51,057 nt of DNA from UBA5336 sp964492485 (lineage in GTDB: Bacteria > Pseudomonadota > Alphaproteobacteria > Caulobacterales > Hyphomonadaceae), in assembly GCA_964492485.1 (NCBI GenBank), contig CAZBKM010000019.1, forward strand, positions 1-51,057, read 5' to 3'. Position numbers and translations under genes: made by a program. Each line of letters begins with the position of its first letter. Positions within the stretch are counted from its first letter, which is position 1. This document shows positions 41,867 through 49,680 of this stretch, one piece after another. The notes beneath the pieces were generated by a model. That model had not been told where the DNA came from. It saw only the letters and a program-made list of their open reading frames with translations, and made no database searches.

Positions 41867-42535
41867 ATGTCCAGTGCGCTGATTGCAGACTTCGTCGCAA
41901 CCTTCGTTACCTTCTTCGTCCTGATCGACGCTGTGGGCGTTGCGCCCGTCTTCGCGTCCCTGACCGCGTCGGGACCGCCGGCCTACCGACGTCGCATGGC
42001 GATCCGGTCGACGCTGGTCGCAGCGCTCATCATCTTTTTCTTCGCCTTCGCCGGGGCCTGGCTGCTCAACGCGATGCACATTTCCATTGCGGCCTTCAAG
42101 GCGGCTGGCGGGGCGCTGCTCTTCCTGATTGCACTCGACATGGTGTTCGAGAAGCGGACCGAGCGGCGCGAGAGCCGGGCGGAGGACTACATGTCCGCCC
42201 ACCAGGATGACCCCGCCCCGGAGGACGTGTCCGTCTTTCCAATTGCCATTCCCATGATCGCGGGGCCAGGCACCATCGCGTCGGCAATGTTCTACATGGC
42301 GGATGCGGGCGGGACGCAGGACAAGGCGGTCATTCTCGGGGCGCTGGGCGCCAATCTCCTGCTGGTGCTGGTCATATTCCTCGCCGCCGGCCCGATCGTC
42401 CGGGCCATGGGGCCGAGTGTCGCGGGCGCCCTGACCCGGATTCTGGGTGTCATCCTGGCCGCGCTGTCGGTCCAGCTCCTGATCGACGGGATCGCAGAGG
42501 CCTTCGGTCTTCAGCTCGCTACCGGGACTCTCTGA
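41867..42535 (+). CDS. MarC-family integral membrane protein
   Basis: A 222-residue inner-membrane protein with about six helices: FVATFVTFFVLIDAVGVAPV, STLVAALIIFFFAFAGAWLL, GGALLFLIALDMVFEKRTER, FPIAIPMIAGPGTIASAMFY (the conserved PxxAGPG motif), NLLLVLVIFLAAGPIV and RILGVILAALSVQLLIDGI. Transport function in the family is unproven. ATG 41867 has TAAGG 7 bases upstream; GTG 41861 is possible. It follows the flbT-coupled gene closely, so it may be co-transcribed. Confidence 0.92.
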   Translation: MSSALIADFVATFVTFFVLIDAVGVAPVFASLTASGPPAYRRRMAIRSTLVAALIIFFFAFAGAWLLNAMHISIAAFKAAGGALLFLIALDMVFEKRTERRESRAEDYMSAHQDDPAPEDVSVFPIAIPMIAGPGTIASAMFYMADAGGTQDKAVILGALGANLLLVLVIFLAAGPIVRAMGPSVAGALTRILGVILAALSVQLLIDGIAEAFGLQLATGTL

Positions 42536-42585
42536 GAGACCTGACCGCTTCAGCCGACCCGGTCTCACATCTTCGAACTTGCCCC

Positions 42586-42638
42586 GGGGCGAGTTCGGAG
42601 CAATCGCAACCGAGTACGTTTGCTCCGAACTTGCTCTA
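42586..42638. repeat. Partial R1 repeat with inverted arms
   Basis: GAGTTCGGAGCAA (42591-42603) faces TTGCTCCGAACTTGCTC in inverted orientation, and the stretch CGCAACCGAGTACGTTTGCT up to CTAGA is almost identical to the end of R1 at 7279-7314. On the minus strand the element begins right at the TAG of the next gene (42638-42636). Confidence 0.78.
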
Positions 42639-43898
42639 GAGGTACGGAAGCTGGGTTTCCTCGCCACGGAAGCTGCGTTGCATGGCGGCCAGCGTCAACC
42701 AGAACAGCGCCATTGCCGCCGCAGCCATCCCCATGATCTGCAGCACGGTCAGCCCGGACAGGTCGGCGCCCGTCCGGGCCACCTCGAGCACCGCCTCGCC
42801 CGACTGTTTTTCCAGCGCGACCGCGCGATCGTTGCCGGCCTCCACCACCAGCCGCATCCTGCGCAGGTCCGTGGCTCCGTCCACATGCTCCAGCAAGGCC
42901 ACCGTCGCGACGGAGGTGATGGCGCTTGCCACGGCATTCACCTGGCGCGCATCGGCAACCAGCTCGTCCAGCGCATCGGGCTGCAGGACGTCGCGGAAGG
43001 CAGCCTCCACGCCGGCCATCTGTTCCGACGTGGTGGAGACCCCCTCGAACACCTGCGACAGGGCCGCGCGGAGGTCATCCTCGGGAAGTGCGGCGTCGAC
43101 CTGCCGGTCCAGTCTCGCCGCGTAGCTTTCCGTCAGACGACCGGCGCGGTAAGCGGCCTTCAGGATCGACAGTGCCTGCGCCAGGTGCACCGTATCGGCG
43201 GGTGGCACATCCTCGCCCACGAGGCCCAGCCCTGTCAGGCGCAGTTCCGTGGACGGTCCGGGCTCCGTGCGAACCCAGCGGCGGCTGTTGCGCGTGAGAT
43301 CCTCGAGACTGCCGAGAACCGAGAAGGTGCGTTCGCTCAGGAGATCGGCGGCACGCGCCGGCGCCACGGCGGCGTCGTCGCCCGGTACCACAGGGGGAGG
43401 GGTGAGCGTCGCGGCACCCCCGGCTTCCGCGCCGGTGTCTGCAGGCGGCGATACCGCAAGGTCATAGCGGGCGCGCACATCATTGGGCAGGAACAGGAGC
43501 GCCGCCCGGATCCGCTTCTGGTCGCTCGTGCCGAAGGGGTCGTTGCGCGCTGCAGCCTCCAGCGCCGCGACATCACCCGGGTCGAGAAGCTGCGGCGCCG
43601 CCAACAGGAAGCCCCGTGCCGCGGCCAGGTCCCGCGCAGTGAGTTCCCGGTCTACCAGATCGGCCCAGAAGGCACGGCGGTCGGCTCCGCGCGGCACCAG
43701 GGCCGCCAAGGCATCGTCCAGCGCGCTGCGGGTTTCCGACACGGCCGCTGCCGTCGGTTGGTCGGGATAGTCGCGGGAATTGAACACGCCGGCGACGGCG
43801 CTCGCCGCAAGCAGCGGGAGCACGATCAGCAGACCGTTGAAGGCAACGGCCTGCAGCCATCCCGGGGACGTCCCGGATTTGCGTCGCATCAGGGCCAT
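42636..43898 (-). CDS. Two-span membrane protein of unknown function
   Basis: A 420-residue protein with a membrane helix near each end: about 17-37 (AVAFNGLLIVLPLLAASAVA) and about 385-407 (VLQIMGMAAAAMALFWLTLA). The long segment between is helical, rich in Ala, Asp and Arg, and predicted periplasmic (SETRSALDDALAALVPRGAD; AALFLPNDVRARYDLAVS; DAARLDRQVDAALPEDDLRA-like repeats of amphipathic helices). I know no named family. The start at 43898 is the furthest ATG with a plausible membrane-protein N-terminus; the ribosome site is weak. Its stop lies inside a repeat element. Confidence 0.75.
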   Translation of the reverse strand: MALMRRKSGTSPGWLQAVAFNGLLIVLPLLAASAVAGVFNSRDYPDQPTAAAVSETRSALDDALAALVPRGADRRAFWADLVDRELTARDLAAARGFLLAAPQLLDPGDVAALEAAARNDPFGTSDQKRIRAALLFLPNDVRARYDLAVSPPADTGAEAGGAATLTPPPVVPGDDAAVAPARAADLLSERTFSVLGSLEDLTRNSRRWVRTEPGPSTELRLTGLGLVGEDVPPADTVHLAQALSILKAAYRAGRLTESYAARLDRQVDAALPEDDLRAALSQVFEGVSTTSEQMAGVEAAFRDVLQPDALDELVADARQVNAVASAITSVATVALLEHVDGATDLRRMRLVVEAGNDRAVALEKQSGEAVLEVARTGADLSGLTVLQIMGMAAAAMALFWLTLAAMQRSFRGEETQLPYL

Positions 43899-44094
43899 GG
43901 GAACAGGAATGTCTCGGCGATCCGACCTGTATAGCGCACAGGCGGGATCGGTTGATCAAGGGACGAATGCAACCTCCTCTGGGTTGTGTGCGGGCCTGAG
44001 GCCCTTGTGCGCCGGGCAAGGCGCGGCACGTCTTTTGCCAATTGCACCAAGGCCCGGCGCCGGATATATGGGCCGCGGTGGTGAGGACCGTGCC

Positions 44095-44511
44095 ATGCAG
44101 AACGATGATCTAGAAGGTTATACGCCGACGGATGACGAACCGTTCATGAATGCGCGCCAGCAGGCCTATTTCCGCGCGAAGCTCGAGGCCTGGAAGGCTG
44201 ATATTCTTGACGGGTCCCGTTCGACGATCTCGAATCTGAGGTCTGAATCCAGTGCGCACCCAGATCTTGTGGACCGCGCGTCCGCCGAGAGTGACAAGGC
44301 GCTGGAACTTCGGACCCGTGACCGCCAGCGGAAGCTGATCTCCAAGATCGATGCCGCGCTTCGCCGCATAGATGACGGCACCTACGGGTATTGCGAGATG
44401 ACGGGCGAACCGATCAGCCTTCGCCGCCTGGAAGCCCGCCCCACGGCCACGCTCAGCCTGGAAGCCCAGGAGATGCATGAGCGCCGGGAACGTACGCTGC
44501 GCGACGATTGA
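44095..44511 (+). CDS. dksA: RNA polymerase-binding transcription factor DksA
   Basis: DksA binds the RNA polymerase secondary channel and works with ppGpp in the stringent response. A 138-residue product: coiled coil about 22-90 with the tip region DLVDRASAESD, then the C-terminal globular part TYGYCEMTGEPISLRRLEAR. Only one cysteine (Cys100) of the four zinc ligands remains (CxxT in place of CxxC), as in other alphaproteobacterial DksA proteins. ATG 44095 has GAGGA 8 bases upstream. It sits 75 bases before a FliM-like gene. Confidence 0.94.
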   Translation: MQNDDLEGYTPTDDEPFMNARQQAYFRAKLEAWKADILDGSRSTISNLRSESSAHPDLVDRASAESDKALELRTRDRQRKLISKIDAALRRIDDGTYGYCEMTGEPISLRRLEARPTATLSLEAQEMHERRERTLRDD

Positions 44512-44528
44512 GGCCGGATACCCAAATC

Positions 44529-44544
44529 CTAACGCGTCGTTAAC
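44529..44544 (+). promoter_or_regulatory. CtrA-binding-site-like sequence before the FliM-like gene
   Basis: CTAA-CGCGTCG-TTAAC matches the CtrA consensus TTAA-N7-TTAAC at all but one base. It lies 43 bases before the start codon, a place suited to activation. CtrA is the cell-cycle master regulator that controls early flagellar genes in Caulobacter relatives. Confidence 0.65.
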
Positions 44545-44586
44545 CCTGTCGCGTCAGACAGGAATGCACGGGTTCGGAGTCGTTCC

Positions 44587-45636
44587 ATGAACAAGGCAGA
44601 CTTACGCCGCCCCTTCGAGGCCCGGCGGTCCGGGCCGAGGCTGGGACGCGAGGTTCGCTCGGACAACCTCCGCGCGCCTGATCCCGATATCGCCAATACC
44701 CTGCCGAGCGCCCGCAACGTGCTGTCACGCGAGGAGATCGAGGCGCTGCTGCGTCCCGATCTGCCTGAACCCGAGCCGCAGCCTGCGCAGACCGCGCCCC
44801 ATGACGTGCCCGATCTCGACGGTCCCAAACGCCGGCTTGCCGAGCAGCGGGAACAGGCCGAGCGACTCGTCGCCCGGATGGCCCTTGCCCTGCGTCGCGA
44901 GGCGGGCTTGCCAGCGGCTCTGACCGTCGCCGAAGTCAGTGAGGCGGCCTTCCGTGAGGCGGTGCCGGCACGCGATTCGGGGGCGGCCTTCGCCTGTTTC
45001 GGTGACGCGAACGGTGATGTGACGGCAGTGATCGCGCTGTCGGGCCAGCTCGCCTCCGCCCTGATCGAAGCCGCCTGTGGCGCCGATCCCAGCGACCTTT
45101 CCGATGGCCCCCGCCGGCATCTGACAGAGCTCGACGCGGACATCCTCGCCACCCTGCTGGGACCCCTGGCCCGGTTTCTGCCGGGGGGACACGTCGTCTG
45201 CCTGGAAACCCGCAGCGCCTTCGCCGTTGCGCTCGTGCCGCCGGGGCGTGCGGTGCGCGTGGAGCTGGACATGCGGCTGGAGGGCATGTCCGGCCGCGCC
45301 ACCCTGGCGGCGACCAGCCTGGTTCCGTCCGCCGAACCGGGGCGAGCAGACGGTGCGGCAGTTCATGCGATCCGCGGTCCAGCGACCCGACCCGCGGGGC
45401 TCACGGCGATTCTGACGGCGCGGGTTGCAAGCCTGAGCGTCCCCGTCAGCCGCCTGTCGAATCTCCGCCCCGGCGACACCTTGCTCCTTGGCGTGCCGGC
45501 CGACGAGCCCGTGCAGCTTCTGTCCGGCGGTCGCATGGGAGACCTTGCCGCCGAGGGCGAGATCGGGCGAAAGGGCGGTCGGATGGCCGTTCGCATCACC
45601 CGTCGCGGGCCTGCCATCGGTGAGCCCGGCGGCTGA
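44587..45636 (+). CDS. FliM/FliN-family flagellar motor switch protein
   Basis: A 349-residue switch-complex protein. Near residues 42-57 ARNVLSREEIEALLRPD matches the FliM N-terminal helix that binds CheY-P. The middle (AFACFGDANGDVTAVIALSG; LTELDADILATLLGPLARFL) corresponds to the CheC-like domain, and about 275-345 is a SpoA domain (AILTARVASLSVPVSRLSNL; LRPGDTLLLGVPADEPVQLL). It is quite diverged from standard FliM, so it may be the main FliM of this lineage or a paralogue. GGAG lies 7 bases before ATG 44587, and a CtrA-like box upstream. No other switch or basal-body genes adjoin. Confidence 0.85.
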   Translation: MNKADLRRPFEARRSGPRLGREVRSDNLRAPDPDIANTLPSARNVLSREEIEALLRPDLPEPEPQPAQTAPHDVPDLDGPKRRLAEQREQAERLVARMALALRREAGLPAALTVAEVSEAAFREAVPARDSGAAFACFGDANGDVTAVIALSGQLASALIEAACGADPSDLSDGPRRHLTELDADILATLLGPLARFLPGGHVVCLETRSAFAVALVPPGRAVRVELDMRLEGMSGRATLAATSLVPSAEPGRADGAAVHAIRGPATRPAGLTAILTARVASLSVPVSRLSNLRPGDTLLLGVPADEPVQLLSGGRMGDLAAEGEIGRKGGRMAVRITRRGPAIGEPGG

Positions 45637-45711
45637 CCCTGACCGATCCTTGCCTGTCGGGTGAAGGTGGACGTCCAACGTGTCCTTCGAAACGTCGACG
45701 CCGATGGGCGT
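45637..45711 (-). pseudogene. Remnant of an IS110-family transposase N-terminus
   Basis: The minus strand encodes TPIGVDVSKDTLDVHLHPTGK (positions about 45711-45646), which is the first strand of the DEDD transposase domain of IS110 elements (I-G-x-D-V-S-K-x-x-L-D-V). After about 25 codons the resemblance stops at the end of the FliM-like gene. No further transposase, ends or target duplication are visible. Confidence 0.5.
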
Positions 45712-45892
45712 GACGCGGACCGTGGCCGAAGGCCGCGCAAGCCGCCGAACGAGGGCGGTCAAACTGTATCTCGAAGCGTCAAACCTCCTGCAACGTCCCG
45801 ACCCGACCCTCGCCGCCGGTCCGGGAGGGGGACCTCCCGCCCGGCGGTGCCAATCTCTCCCAATCGGCGGAAAAAGTCACAGGACAAGCACG
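45712..45892. other. Gap without gene
   Basis: With the flanking remnant and repeat this makes a 346-base gene-free stretch. CCGGGAGGG and CCTCCCGCCCGG (about 45823-45844) form a hairpin. Nothing else was recognised. Confidence 0.4.
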
Positions 45893-45982
45893 GTCGGAGC
45901 ACACGGACTCGTTCGCGAACGGAGACTTGCGCAAGACCAATGATGTAAAGCGACGGTTTGAGTGAAACGAAGGACCGGCGCT
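45893..45982 (-). repeat. Interspersed repeat R1, copy 4 (reverse)
   Basis: On the minus strand it runs directly from the stop of the glycine-zipper gene: TGA-AGCGCCGGTCCTTCGTTT, then CAAACCGTCGCTTTACATCA and TTGCGCAAGTCTCCGTTCG. It is about 85-90% identical by eye to the copy at 652. Confidence 0.88.
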
Positions 45983-46795
45983 TCAACGATCCACGATTTC
46001 CCAGTCGCCATACACGGCGCGCGGTGTGTCACGAACCGCGCCCTCGCGGCAGGCCAGAACCGTGTCTTCGACGATCCGGCCGTCGGGCAGCCGCGTCTCG
46101 CGGATCACGTCGCGGCATTCCCGCAGCACCTCGTCCGTGGCGCCGGGGCCGCCGGCCAGTGTTTCCGTCCGCGGCGGCGGGGCTCCCCAGGTGTCGTCGG
46201 TCCAGCCATCCTCCGGCCAATCGACGTCGGGCGACGCGTCATGTCCCCAGTCGTCATGTCTCCGGTCGTCATGTCTCCGGTCTGGCACGGCGGCCTTGGG
46301 TGGTGGCCCCTGCCAGGCCGGACCCGTGGCCGAGCGGGTCGGCGGCGGCACGTCGGCATAGGGCCAGGATGGCGGGCAGGGATCGTCTCTGCCCGCAAGG
46401 GCGCTGCCAGCAAGGCCGCCGGCGAGCGCCCCCAGCAGGACACCCGCCGCAACGTCGCTGTCGTCATCGCCGTCATGATAGGCGTAAACGCCCCGAGACC
46501 GGTGCCAGCCGCCGCGATGGCCCTGCCAGCCATGGTGGCGATAGGCGTGAACATGGTCGTCATCGTCGTCGCCCGCCTCGGCGATCAGTCCGCCTGCGAC
46601 ACCCCCCAGCACGCCGCCGACGAGCGCGCCGGTGAGTTGCCGGTCCTGCCTGGCGGCATGGCAGGGCGTTGCGCCATGCGCCCGACCTTGGCCGTACCCA
46701 TAGCCGTACCCATAGCCCTGGGCACTGGCCTGTCCCGTCATCGGCGGCAGCGCAGCACAGGCGGCCAGAAGCATGATCGCGGCCGATCTCGTCAT
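45983..46795 (-). CDS. Secreted glycine-zipper protein with His/Asp repeats
   Basis: A 270-residue exported protein. Signal peptide 1-25 (TGQASAQ), a GYGYGYGYGQG stretch, then two glycine-zipper segments (LTGALVGGVLGGVAGGLIAE at about 55; VAAGVLLGALAGGLAGSALA at about 116) like those of 17-kDa/Rcc01693-type outer-membrane or surface proteins. Acidic and His-rich linkers (EAGDDDDDHVHAYRHHG; DRRHDDRRHDDWGHD) could bind metal. The C-terminal part (LRECRDVIRETRLPDGRIVE) resembles the RcnB/17-kDa antigen end with two Cys. The start is ATG 46795. The stop abuts repeat R1. Confidence 0.8.
   Translation of the reverse strand: MTRSAAIMLLAACAALPPMTGQASAQGYGYGYGYGQGRAHGATPCHAARQDRQLTGALVGGVLGGVAGGLIAEAGDDDDDHVHAYRHHGWQGHRGGWHRSRGVYAYHDGDDDSDVAAGVLLGALAGGLAGSALAGRDDPCPPSWPYADVPPPTRSATGPAWQGPPPKAAVPDRRHDDRRHDDWGHDASPDVDWPEDGWTDDTWGAPPPRTETLAGGPGATDEVLRECRDVIRETRLPDGRIVEDTVLACREGAVRDTPRAVYGDWEIVDR
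46237..46281. repeat. Three tandem 15-base units inside the glycine-zipper gene
   Basis: CGTCATGTCCCCAGT followed by two identical units CGTCATGTCTCCGGT. They encode the repeated D-R-R-H-D / D-W-G-H-D pentapeptides on the minus strand, and the length fits in-frame expansion. Confidence 0.85.
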
Positions 46796-46905
46796 CGAGA
46801 CACCCTCCCTTTCATATCCAAGGCTGGCGACCGGGACCTGAACCCAGACTGAAGCTTTGGTTCAGGCGGCTGGACGTGTCGTGCCCTCCGCGCCATCTTT
46901 GGCCC

Positions 46906-47976
46906 ATGAGCGTGATCGACCATCTTCCCAGGCAGGCCGCCCGCGCGCGCTATGCCGCCGCCCAGGGACTTCGCAGCGCCTATTATGCCACGCAGTATCT
47001 GATGGCGCTGCGCCAATCGAGCGGCGTGACCCGTCCGGGCGAACCGCCGTTCCGCCCCAGCCGGGGCAAGCCGTCGCGCCGGGCCCTGCGTGCGGCCTAT
47101 TTCGAGGCGTTCCGCCAGGACCGCGCGAACATCGAGGCCGGCCTCTACCGGGCACCCCGCGACCTGTCGCTCGACACGATGCCCGCGGCCCTGCAGCGCG
47201 TACGCCATTTCCTTGGCGATGCGGCGGAGGTCGACCGGCGCCGCCGTGAACGCGACGGCACAGAGGTTCGCCGAAGCGAATTTGCCGATCCGCAGCGCTA
47301 CCCCGCCTATTACCGGCAGAATTTTCACTATCAGTCCGGCGGCTGGCTCAGCGATGACAGCGCGGCCCTGTATGATCACCAGGTCGAGGTGCTGTTCACC
47401 GGGGCGGCGGGCGCGATGCGCCGGGCGGCGCTGGCCGATGTGGCGCGGGCGCTGGGCGGACGCGACCAGCGCGGCGTGGCGCTCCTGGATCTGGCATGCG
47501 GGACCGGCGCCTTTCTCGCAGAGGCGCTCCGCAACTATCCGCGCCTGAAGGCCACGGGCCTTGATCTGTCACCGAATTACTGCGCCCGCGCGGCCAGGGC
47601 GGTCGCCGACTGGCCCCAGGCCGAGATCGTGCAGGGCCAGGCTGAAAGCCTTCCCCTCGACGACGCCAGCCAGGACATCGTCGTCTGCATCTATCTGTTT
47701 CACGAGTTGCCGCCGCGCGTTCGTGTCGCCGTGCTGGCAGAGGTGCGTCGCGTTCTCAGGCCTGGCGGTACCTTCGTGCTGGCCGACAGCCTTCAGTTCG
47801 GCGACCGCGACGGGATAGACGGGTTCCTGGAGTATTTTCCGGAGGGGTTCCACGAGCCCTATTATCGCGGCTACCTGTCATGGGATCTGGGGGCGGCCAT
47901 GGCGGATGCCGGCTTCGTCTCCGGGACGACCCATCTGTCGTTTCTCACAAAGGTCACGAGCTGGCAGGTGGCTTGA
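46906..47976 (+). CDS. Class I SAM-dependent methyltransferase with N-terminal extension
   Basis: A 356-residue protein. The first 180 or so residues are helical and of no known family (YYATQYLMALRQSSGV; RYPAYYRQNFHYQSGGWLS). Residues 185-300 form a Methyltransf_11/UbiE-like Rossmann domain: motif I LLDLACGTGAFLAE, LKATGLDLSPNYC, QAESLPLDDASQDIVVCIYL, FHELPPRVRVAVLAEVRRVL, RPGGTFVLADS. The substrate is unknown; a lipid or quinone is a typical guess for this subgroup. ATG 46906 gives a plausible N-terminus, though without a strong ribosome site. It is transcribed away from the glycine-zipper gene. Confidence 0.9.
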   Translation: MSVIDHLPRQAARARYAAAQGLRSAYYATQYLMALRQSSGVTRPGEPPFRPSRGKPSRRALRAAYFEAFRQDRANIEAGLYRAPRDLSLDTMPAALQRVRHFLGDAAEVDRRRRERDGTEVRRSEFADPQRYPAYYRQNFHYQSGGWLSDDSAALYDHQVEVLFTGAAGAMRRAALADVARALGGRDQRGVALLDLACGTGAFLAEALRNYPRLKATGLDLSPNYCARAARAVADWPQAEIVQGQAESLPLDDASQDIVVCIYLFHELPPRVRVAVLAEVRRVLRPGGTFVLADSLQFGDRDGIDGFLEYFPEGFHEPYYRGYLSWDLGAAMADAGFVSGTTHLSFLTKVTSWQVA

Positions 47977-48082
47977 ACCGGTCGTGCGGCGTTGCCCGTG
48001 GCGCGAGCACACAGGGTTCGTCCCGATTACGGCAATGACCGCGCCTGCGACCCGGCCTGAGGCCCCGCGAGAGAGGTGCGTG

Positions 48083-48520
48083 TCAGTCCTTGTCGGCCTC
48101 GGCGGCTTTCTCAGCGTCGGTGAGTGGCACGCCATAAAGCTCCAGACGGTGATCGACGAGCCGATAGCCGAGCTTGCGGGCAATCTCGATCTGCAGCCGC
48201 TCGATCTCCTCGTTCTGGAACTCCACCACCTGACCCGATTTCACGTCGATCAGGTGATCGTGATGGATCTCCGGTGTCTCCTCGAAACGGGACCGGCCAT
48301 CGCGGAATTCGTGGCGTTCGATGATGTCATAGTCCTCGAACAGCTTCACCGTGCGGTAGACGGTTGCCAGCGAGATCGACGCATCCAGCGCGTTGGCCCT
48401 GCGGTGAAGTTCCTCCGCATCGGGGTGATCGTCCGCCTCCGAGAGAACGCGGGCGATGATACGGCGGGGCTCGGTCATCCGGAGCCCCTTCTCGACGCAA
48501 AGTTCTTCAAGCCGGGTCAT
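48083..48520 (-). CDS. fur: Ferric uptake regulator family protein Fur
   Basis: A 145-residue metal-dependent repressor. Winged HTH 10-75 (EEADDHPDAEELHRRANALD-type region, ISLATVYRTVKLFEDYDIIE), then the metal-binding part with HHDHLIDVKSG (86-96), where the CxxC of E. coli Fur is replaced, and VVEFQNEEIERLQ. This is the alphaproteobacterial Fur/Mur form, which senses iron or manganese; it lacks the Cys pairs typical of Zur. The ATG at 48520 overlaps the end of rimI by 14 bases, so it is probably part of the tsaB-rimI-fur run. Confidence 0.93.
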   Translation of the reverse strand: MTRLEELCVEKGLRMTEPRRIIARVLSEADDHPDAEELHRRANALDASISLATVYRTVKLFEDYDIIERHEFRDGRSRFEETPEIHHDHLIDVKSGQVVEFQNEEIERLQIEIARKLGYRLVDHRLELYGVPLTDAEKAAEADKD

Positions 48521-49043
48521 GGCCCCTAGATGCGTCCAAACGGCGCTCAAGTCCAGATGCGACCATGGGCCAAGTCAGATCCCTCGACAGGAGCAGGGCA
48601 TCGACCTCCACGCCGTCGGCGCGCCGGTAATAGCGTCTGCGTACGCCGTCCTCCTGAAATCCCAGTCCGGCATACAGGGCGCGAGCGGCCTGATTGTCGG
48701 CAGCCACGTCGAGGAGGATGCGCCGAACACCCAGTTCCGCGAGATGACGGGCCGTGTCGAGGATCAGGCGGCGGGCCAGACCCTGGCGGCGGGCACGCCT
48801 CGCCACGGCGATGGTGAGCAGGTCTCCCTCATCCCCCAAGAGCTGAACCATCAGAAAGGCGTCCAGCCGCCCATCCGCCTCCTCGTCCCCGGTCATCCGC
48901 GCGAGGCCCAGCGCAAGGGTCCAGGGCTCGCCGAGCAGTCGGTCGAAATCGCCTGCGGGCCATTCATGCTCGAACCCCTCGGCGTGCAGGACGCTCAATC
49001 GCGTGCCATCGCCCGGTGCCAGGGTGACCAGGCGGTGGGTCAT
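48507..49043 (-). CDS. rimI: Ribosomal-protein-alanine N-acetyltransferase RimI
   Basis: A 178-residue GNAT enzyme that acetylates the N-terminus of ribosomal protein S18 in other bacteria. Seen: FDRLLGEPWTLALGLAR, LLTIAVARRARRQGLARRLI (acetyl-CoA loop RRQGLA), RILLDVAADNQAARALYAGL, GFQEDGVRRRYY (typical of RimI). The start at 49043 overlaps the tsaB stop by 4 bases. The tsaB-rimI-fur order is common in alphaproteobacteria. Confidence 0.92.
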   Translation of the reverse strand: MTHRLVTLAPGDGTRLSVLHAEGFEHEWPAGDFDRLLGEPWTLALGLARMTGDEEADGRLDAFLMVQLLGDEGDLLTIAVARRARRQGLARRLILDTARHLAELGVRRILLDVAADNQAARALYAGLGFQEDGVRRRYYRRADGVEVDALLLSRDLTWPMVASGLERRLDASRGHDPA

Positions 49044-49672
49044 GGCAGGGTCGGCGCGGGCCGGGCGGGCGTGGCATCTGGAGGGCGGACATAGACCGGG
49101 CGCGCCGGATGCGCGGCCGGGTCCAGCCGTGTGCTCCAAAGCGCCGCCCATCGCGCCCGCGGGACCGGGGCAGGGGCGGCCGGGTCGCTGGCAGCGTCCG
49201 GCACGTCGCTGCGCGTGGGGACCGCTGCCGGGGCCAGATTTGCGAGGTCCTCCTCAACCGGTGGCGCAAGGCCGCCCGACGGCCCCACGGTCTGCAACCA
49301 GACCGAACGGTCGGGCGGCCGGCGTCTCGCCAGGAGCGCCACGCGGACCGGCGTCGTCAGTGTATCGGGATCGAGGCAGGCTTCGAGGCTGGTCACGCCG
49401 ACCACCGGCAGGTCCCGCACAAGCGCAAGTCCCCGGGCATAGGCGACGCCCACACGGACGCCTGTGAAGCTGCCCGGTCCGACGATCACGGCCAGCCGGC
49501 TGAGGTCTGCGAAGCCGAGTCCGGCTTCCGCCAGCGTTTCAGCCACCAGCGCGGGCAGCCGCGCGTCCTGGCCCCGCTCCAGGACGTCTCCACGTTCGAG
49601 AAGGGCGCCGTCGTCTGTCTGCAGGGCAACCTCGCAGACCGATTGTGCCGTATGGATAGTCAGAAGCGCCAT
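49040..49672 (-). CDS. tsaB: tRNA threonylcarbamoyladenosine biosynthesis protein TsaB
   Basis: A 210-residue partner of TsaD and TsaE in making the t6A modification at tRNA position 37. Seen: MALLTIHTAQSVCEVALQTD (degenerate ATPase strand), LPALVAETLAEAGLGFADLS, LAVIVGPGSFTGVRVGVAYA (hallmark GPGSFTGxRxG), RGLALVRDLPVVGVTSLEAC. The C-terminal part is Pro/Ala-rich. ATG 49672 matches the family start; an in-frame start further up overlaps the next gene. Confidence 0.95.
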   Translation of the reverse strand: MALLTIHTAQSVCEVALQTDDGALLERGDVLERGQDARLPALVAETLAEAGLGFADLSRLAVIVGPGSFTGVRVGVAYARGLALVRDLPVVGVTSLEACLDPDTLTTPVRVALLARRRPPDRSVWLQTVGPSGGLAPPVEEDLANLAPAAVPTRSDVPDAASDPAAPAPVPRARWAALWSTRLDPAAHPARPVYVRPPDATPARPAPTLP

Positions 49673-49680
49673 CTCCGGGC

